From Xanthocytophaga flava (GTDB taxonomy: Bacteria > Bacteroidota > Bacteroidia > Cytophagales > 172606-1): a stretch of DNA of 64,000 bases. A program made the position numbers and the translations under genes. Numbering within the stretch: position 1 is the stretch's first letter; each line of letters begins with the position of its first letter. Positions 61,102-64,000 of this stretch are shown here, piece by piece. The stretch covers positions 1 to 64,000 of the forward strand of contig NZ_JASJOR010000018.1 of assembly GCF_030068545.1 (NCBI RefSeq). The letters run 5' to 3'. Below the pieces are notes generated by a model. The model ran no database searches. It worked only from the letters and a program-made list of their open reading frames with translations, and was not told the DNA's origin.

Positions 61102-62067
61102 CTAAAAAAACAGGACCCGATAACGCCAGGCTCCATACAAAGTCCAGTAAATAGAAAGAAAAGGTATCAGTGCAGATGTTACAATCATTTCGCTTACATG
61201 CCGAAAAGATTTGGAAGTGTGGGACAGCCTTTTCCAGGCAAACCATCCTGTACAGCCTACCCATCCAACCAGAAACAATAACGCTAGTTCTGTAGTATGT
61301 GTCAACATTCCACAAAAGAATCCCAGAAAGCAGAAAATGATCAGGTAGTAGTGCCAGACAGGACTTGGTTGTATCTTTTGTCTATACAAGCGAGGAAACT
61401 TTTTGTATAACAATGCATTAAACATGCTCTTCCTTTGTTCTTTTAAGCTTACTCCCCAGGGTGCTTTACGAACCGGATGGACAATAATAGCCTGAGGTAA
61501 TTGCTTTATTGGAATATGGTTTTCGAGTAGCTTAAATTCCAGATCGCTGTCTTCTCTCCATGCAGTAGAAAACTGAGAGTCAAAACCACCTACTTTTACC
61601 AACGCCATTCTACTACAAATGCAATTGGCAGTCACAAATTCTGCTGTTTCTAATCCTGCTGTATTGAGTTCATAATCTGTAGGATCTTGTGATACAGGAA
61701 CAATCACCCGGCCTGAATAGGCTATTATTTCCTCTCCCTGATAGGCGTTCCATATAGTAGTTAGCCAATTGGTATCCGGAATGCAATCATCGTCAGTAAA
61801 TGCAATCAACTCTCCATGCGATTTTCGCCAACCTAGATTGCGTGCAGCTGCAGGCCCTCTTTTATAGGTTAAGGATAAAAAATGAATAGTTACTGCCGAA
61901 TTTTTCTGCCAGGTTTGAACAACTTGTGCTGTAGATTCATCAGGTCCATCACTGACAACAATGATTTCATAAGATTCGCTGGAAAAAGTCTGCCGTAATA
62001 ATGCTTCCAGGCAGGTGTTAAGTAAATTGGGACGTTGGTAAGTAGGGATAACAACGGAGATCTTCAT
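61102..62067 (-). CDS. GT2-family glycosyltransferase with C-terminal membrane segments
   Basis: Inverting GT-A glycosyltransferase of 321 residues. The N-terminal part has VVIPTYQRPNLLNTCLEALL, the metal-binding DDD at 92-94 (IAFTDDDCIPD) and, later, AWREDSDLEFKLLE with the catalytic-base ED. Residues about 243-278 form one or two hydrophobic membrane segments (LIIFCFLGFFCGML, LALLFLVGWVGCTGWFAW). It acts at the inner membrane. Middle gene of the minus arm. Confidence 0.88.
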   Translation of the reverse strand: MKISVVIPTYQRPNLLNTCLEALLRQTFSSESYEIIVVSDGPDESTAQVVQTWQKNSAVTIHFLSLTYKRGPAAARNLGWRKSHGELIAFTDDDCIPDTNWLTTIWNAYQGEEIIAYSGRVIVPVSQDPTDYELNTAGLETAEFVTANCICSRMALVKVGGFDSQFSTAWREDSDLEFKLLENHIPIKQLPQAIIVHPVRKAPWGVSLKEQRKSMFNALLYKKFPRLYRQKIQPSPVWHYYLIIFCFLGFFCGMLTHTTELALLFLVGWVGCTGWFAWKRLSHTSKSFRHVSEMIVTSALIPFLSIYWTLYGAWRYRVLFF

Positions 62068-62092
62068 AGTGTAAACTGGTTTTGCAGATTAT

Positions 62093-62132
62093 ACCAGCTA
62101 TTTCAGTTATAGCAGAAGCTAAAATAGCTGGT
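62093..62132 (-). terminator. Hairpin between carbamoyltransferase and GT2 genes
   Basis: Perfect 11-bp inverted repeat (ACCAGCTATTT / AAATAGCTGGT, 62093-62103 and 62122-62132), 18-base loop. Weak U-tract; may attenuate the minus-arm transcript rather than stop it. Confidence 0.5.
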
Positions 62133-62206
62133 CTTTAAAAGCAGAAAAAATCTTGTACCCAAATTGCTGTCTTTGCAATCTTTATAAAATATTTCCCAAC
62201 AACCTC

Positions 62207-63982
62207 TTAAACACCTATTGACACACTGGATAATTCTTCTGTCTGATCATAGATGGATTGAGGATTCTTCTCAAGTAAGAACGATCCCATCACCAATGCA
62301 TCAAAAGGAGAGCCCCAAAAACATTCAACTGCATCGCGTGGGGTACACACAATGGGCTTGCCTAGTGTATTGAAAGATGTATTCACTAATACTGGAACGC
62401 CTGTGCGTTTTTTAAAGGCTTGCAGCAGTTCATAATACAAAGGATGCTGATGCTGATTGATAGTCTGAATGCGTGCGGTCCCATCTACATGCCGAACTGC
62501 CGGAATTTTGTCTGCTTTATCAGGTTGTACATCATAAATGAAAAGCATATAAGGTGAGTAATAAGCATTTACAAACCAGTCAGGAGCATCTTCTTCCAAT
62601 ACTACAGGCGCTACAGGACGAAAATCCTCCCGATCTTTTACTTCGTTGAGCCGGGTTTGCATGGATGCATTAATAGGTGAGGCGAGGATAGAGCGACTTC
62701 CCAATGCTCTGGGACCAAACTCCATTCTACCCTGATACCATCCAATGATCTTATCCTCTGCCAGCATGTCGGCTACTTCTTCGGCCACATTATGCAACTT
62801 CCGATAGGGAGTTTTTGTCCACTGTAGAAATTTCTCTATTTCATCATCTGAGAAATCAGGACCCCAATAGGCGTGATCCATGACAAATGTACGTTCTGTT
62901 GCCTTACGTTGCTGGCTATCTACCCATATGGCTGCTCCTAACGCAGTTCCTGCATCTCCGGAAGCCGGCTGAACCCATATTCGCTTAAATTTACTATTAT
63001 CCCGAATTCGGGCATTCATCACACAGTTTAGTGCTACACCACCTGCCATACAAAGATTCTCTTCCTGAGTTTTTTCATATAGCCAGTCTGCCAGATTTAC
63101 GACTGTGTTTTCCAATACCTTCTGTAAGGAATGTGCCAGATTAAAATGATGTTCGGTGAAAGGTTCGTGTCGTAAGCGGGCAGGACCAAAACGTTCTGTA
63201 AAGTTCTCATTGACAATCTGATACTGTCCATTTCCTTCCAGTTGAATGATCTCTTCAAAGTCTTTCACAAAGACAGGTTTTCCATAGGAAGCCAGTGCCA
63301 TCACTTTGTATTCATCAGAAGAGTGCAGAAATCCCAGATAAGTTGTCAGACGTTCGTAGAGTAAACCCAGTGAGTGGGGCATATTTACCTGGCCTATGCG
63401 AGTCAACTCGTTTCCTATACCGTGATTATAGGTTGTAGTAGCTTTTTCTCCACGTCCATCCAACGTCATGACTGCTGCACTCTGATAGGGAGATACATGA
63501 AATGCGCTGGCTGCATGGGCAATATGATGCTCTACATAATGCCATTTGCTTCTGTCTATCAGGGCACCCTGGAAACGTTTTTGTAAATGATGGGGATATC
63601 CGTCTCGTAATTGTTCTGGTGCATTAATGATTAGAGATAAAAACAAAGGGTCCCATTCGGATTCCCACTCATTGGAAGGCTTGTCCAAATGAGTATGGAG
63701 GGGGATCGGAATAACAGACGCATTCCTATATTGTTCCGGCAACAGCTCATAAGGATCAAATGAATAGGCAAAATGATCCACATCATTCAAATGAATATCC
63801 GCTACCTTGAGACAATAGTCAATAGCATGAAAGGGTAGTTCATAGGTAGAAAAAGGAATTGGTCTTTTTCCATGTTTGATATGTGTGAAGCGTTCTTCTT
63901 CTGCGGCAGCCAATAATTGGCCATCCTTGATTAGACAGGCTGCCGAATCATGAAAAGTTGCATTAATACCTAAAGTATACAT
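62207..63982 (-). CDS. NodU/TobZ-type carbamoyltransferase
   Basis: Carbamoyltransferase of 591 residues that, in this family, makes carbamoyl-AMP from carbamoyl phosphate and ATP and passes the carbamoyl group to a sugar hydroxyl. N-terminal Kae1-like part: GINATFHDSAACLIKDGQLLAAAEEERFTHIKHGKRPIP, EHHIAHAASAF (metal-binding His) and AAVMTLDGRGEKATT. C-terminal YrdC-like part: IIGWYQGRMEFGPRALGSRSILASP and RTGVPVLVNTSFNTLGKPI. Acceptor unknown; the context (GmhB, two GT9s) suggests a heptose. It starts with ATG at 63982, 18 bp from the window end. Confidence 0.93.
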   Translation of the reverse strand: MYTLGINATFHDSAACLIKDGQLLAAAEEERFTHIKHGKRPIPFSTYELPFHAIDYCLKVADIHLNDVDHFAYSFDPYELLPEQYRNASVIPIPLHTHLDKPSNEWESEWDPLFLSLIINAPEQLRDGYPHHLQKRFQGALIDRSKWHYVEHHIAHAASAFHVSPYQSAAVMTLDGRGEKATTTYNHGIGNELTRIGQVNMPHSLGLLYERLTTYLGFLHSSDEYKVMALASYGKPVFVKDFEEIIQLEGNGQYQIVNENFTERFGPARLRHEPFTEHHFNLAHSLQKVLENTVVNLADWLYEKTQEENLCMAGGVALNCVMNARIRDNSKFKRIWVQPASGDAGTALGAAIWVDSQQRKATERTFVMDHAYWGPDFSDDEIEKFLQWTKTPYRKLHNVAEEVADMLAEDKIIGWYQGRMEFGPRALGSRSILASPINASMQTRLNEVKDREDFRPVAPVVLEEDAPDWFVNAYYSPYMLFIYDVQPDKADKIPAVRHVDGTARIQTINQHQHPLYYELLQAFKKRTGVPVLVNTSFNTLGKPIVCTPRDAVECFWGSPFDALVMGSFLLEKNPQSIYDQTEELSSVSIGV

Positions 63983-64000
63983 GAGAAAAAATTTGGAAGT

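Overview
The window is chromosomal DNA from a member of the Bacteroidota, most likely the order Cytophagales. The evidence is a SusC/SusD pair, a second CarboxypepD_reg-type TonB receptor, a LytS/LytTR two-component pair, an OmpA/PD40 protein, an adjacent DUF6452/DUF6048-type gene pair, a TopA ending in glycine-rich C-terminal repeats instead of Cys zinc fingers, a low-to-moderate GC content, and start codons that mostly lack Shine-Dalgarno sequences. No tRNA, rRNA or CRISPR array was seen. The genus cannot be fixed from the sequence alone.

Layout. 1-0.83 kb: 3' part of an IS4-type transposase with an in-frame 18-bp tandem repeat, cut by the window edge. 1-6.3 kb: DeoR-type regulator divergent from a SusC/SusD nutrient-uptake pair. 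6.3-11.6 kb: a probable TonB-plug gene remnant and several secreted, membrane or lipoprotein genes of unknown function. 11.58-12.99 kb: a complete IS3-family element whose ends and target duplication can be read, with a decayed orfB. 13.1-24.9 kb: a GH51-like arabinofuranosidase, a small XRE regulator plus membrane protein with twin palindromic operators, a metalloprotease with a neighbour resembling its C-terminal domain, small enzymes (guanine deaminase, alpha/beta hydrolase, dual-specificity phosphatase, VOC protein), and a LytS/LytTR system next to a lipoprotein built of three starch-binding-like domains. 24.6 kb: a lone InsA-like protein.

25.2-29.3 kb: ethanolamine ammonia-lyase eutBC without microcompartment genes, converging on an isolated eboA-eboB pair of the ebo metabolite-traffic cluster. 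29.4-45.1 kb: outer-membrane protein, M20 amidohydrolase, CE2-like esterase, an internally duplicated membrane protein, a TonB receptor, rpe, a lipoprotein, a SixA-like phosphatase, topA, a small (p)ppGpp-hydrolase-like HD protein, a sirtuin and an AlkD-like glycosylase. 45.4-54.4 kb: three very large envelope or repeat proteins (TraB fusion, WG-repeat protein, OmpA/PD40 protein) and a single-domain response regulator. 55.0-55.5 kb: a PRC-barrel gene broken by two in-frame TAA codons.

55.8-64.0 kb: a glycan gene cluster of two convergent arms (GT-B, GT4, GmhB-type phosphatase and GT9 on +; carbamoyltransferase, GT2 and GT9 on -). A GmhB-type phosphatase, two heptosyltransferase-like enzymes and a NodU/TobZ-type carbamoyltransferase together suggest a heptose-containing, possibly carbamoylated surface glycan or secreted glycoside. 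This cluster, the eutBC/eboAB junction, and the protease with its satellite protein are the best places to look for something new.
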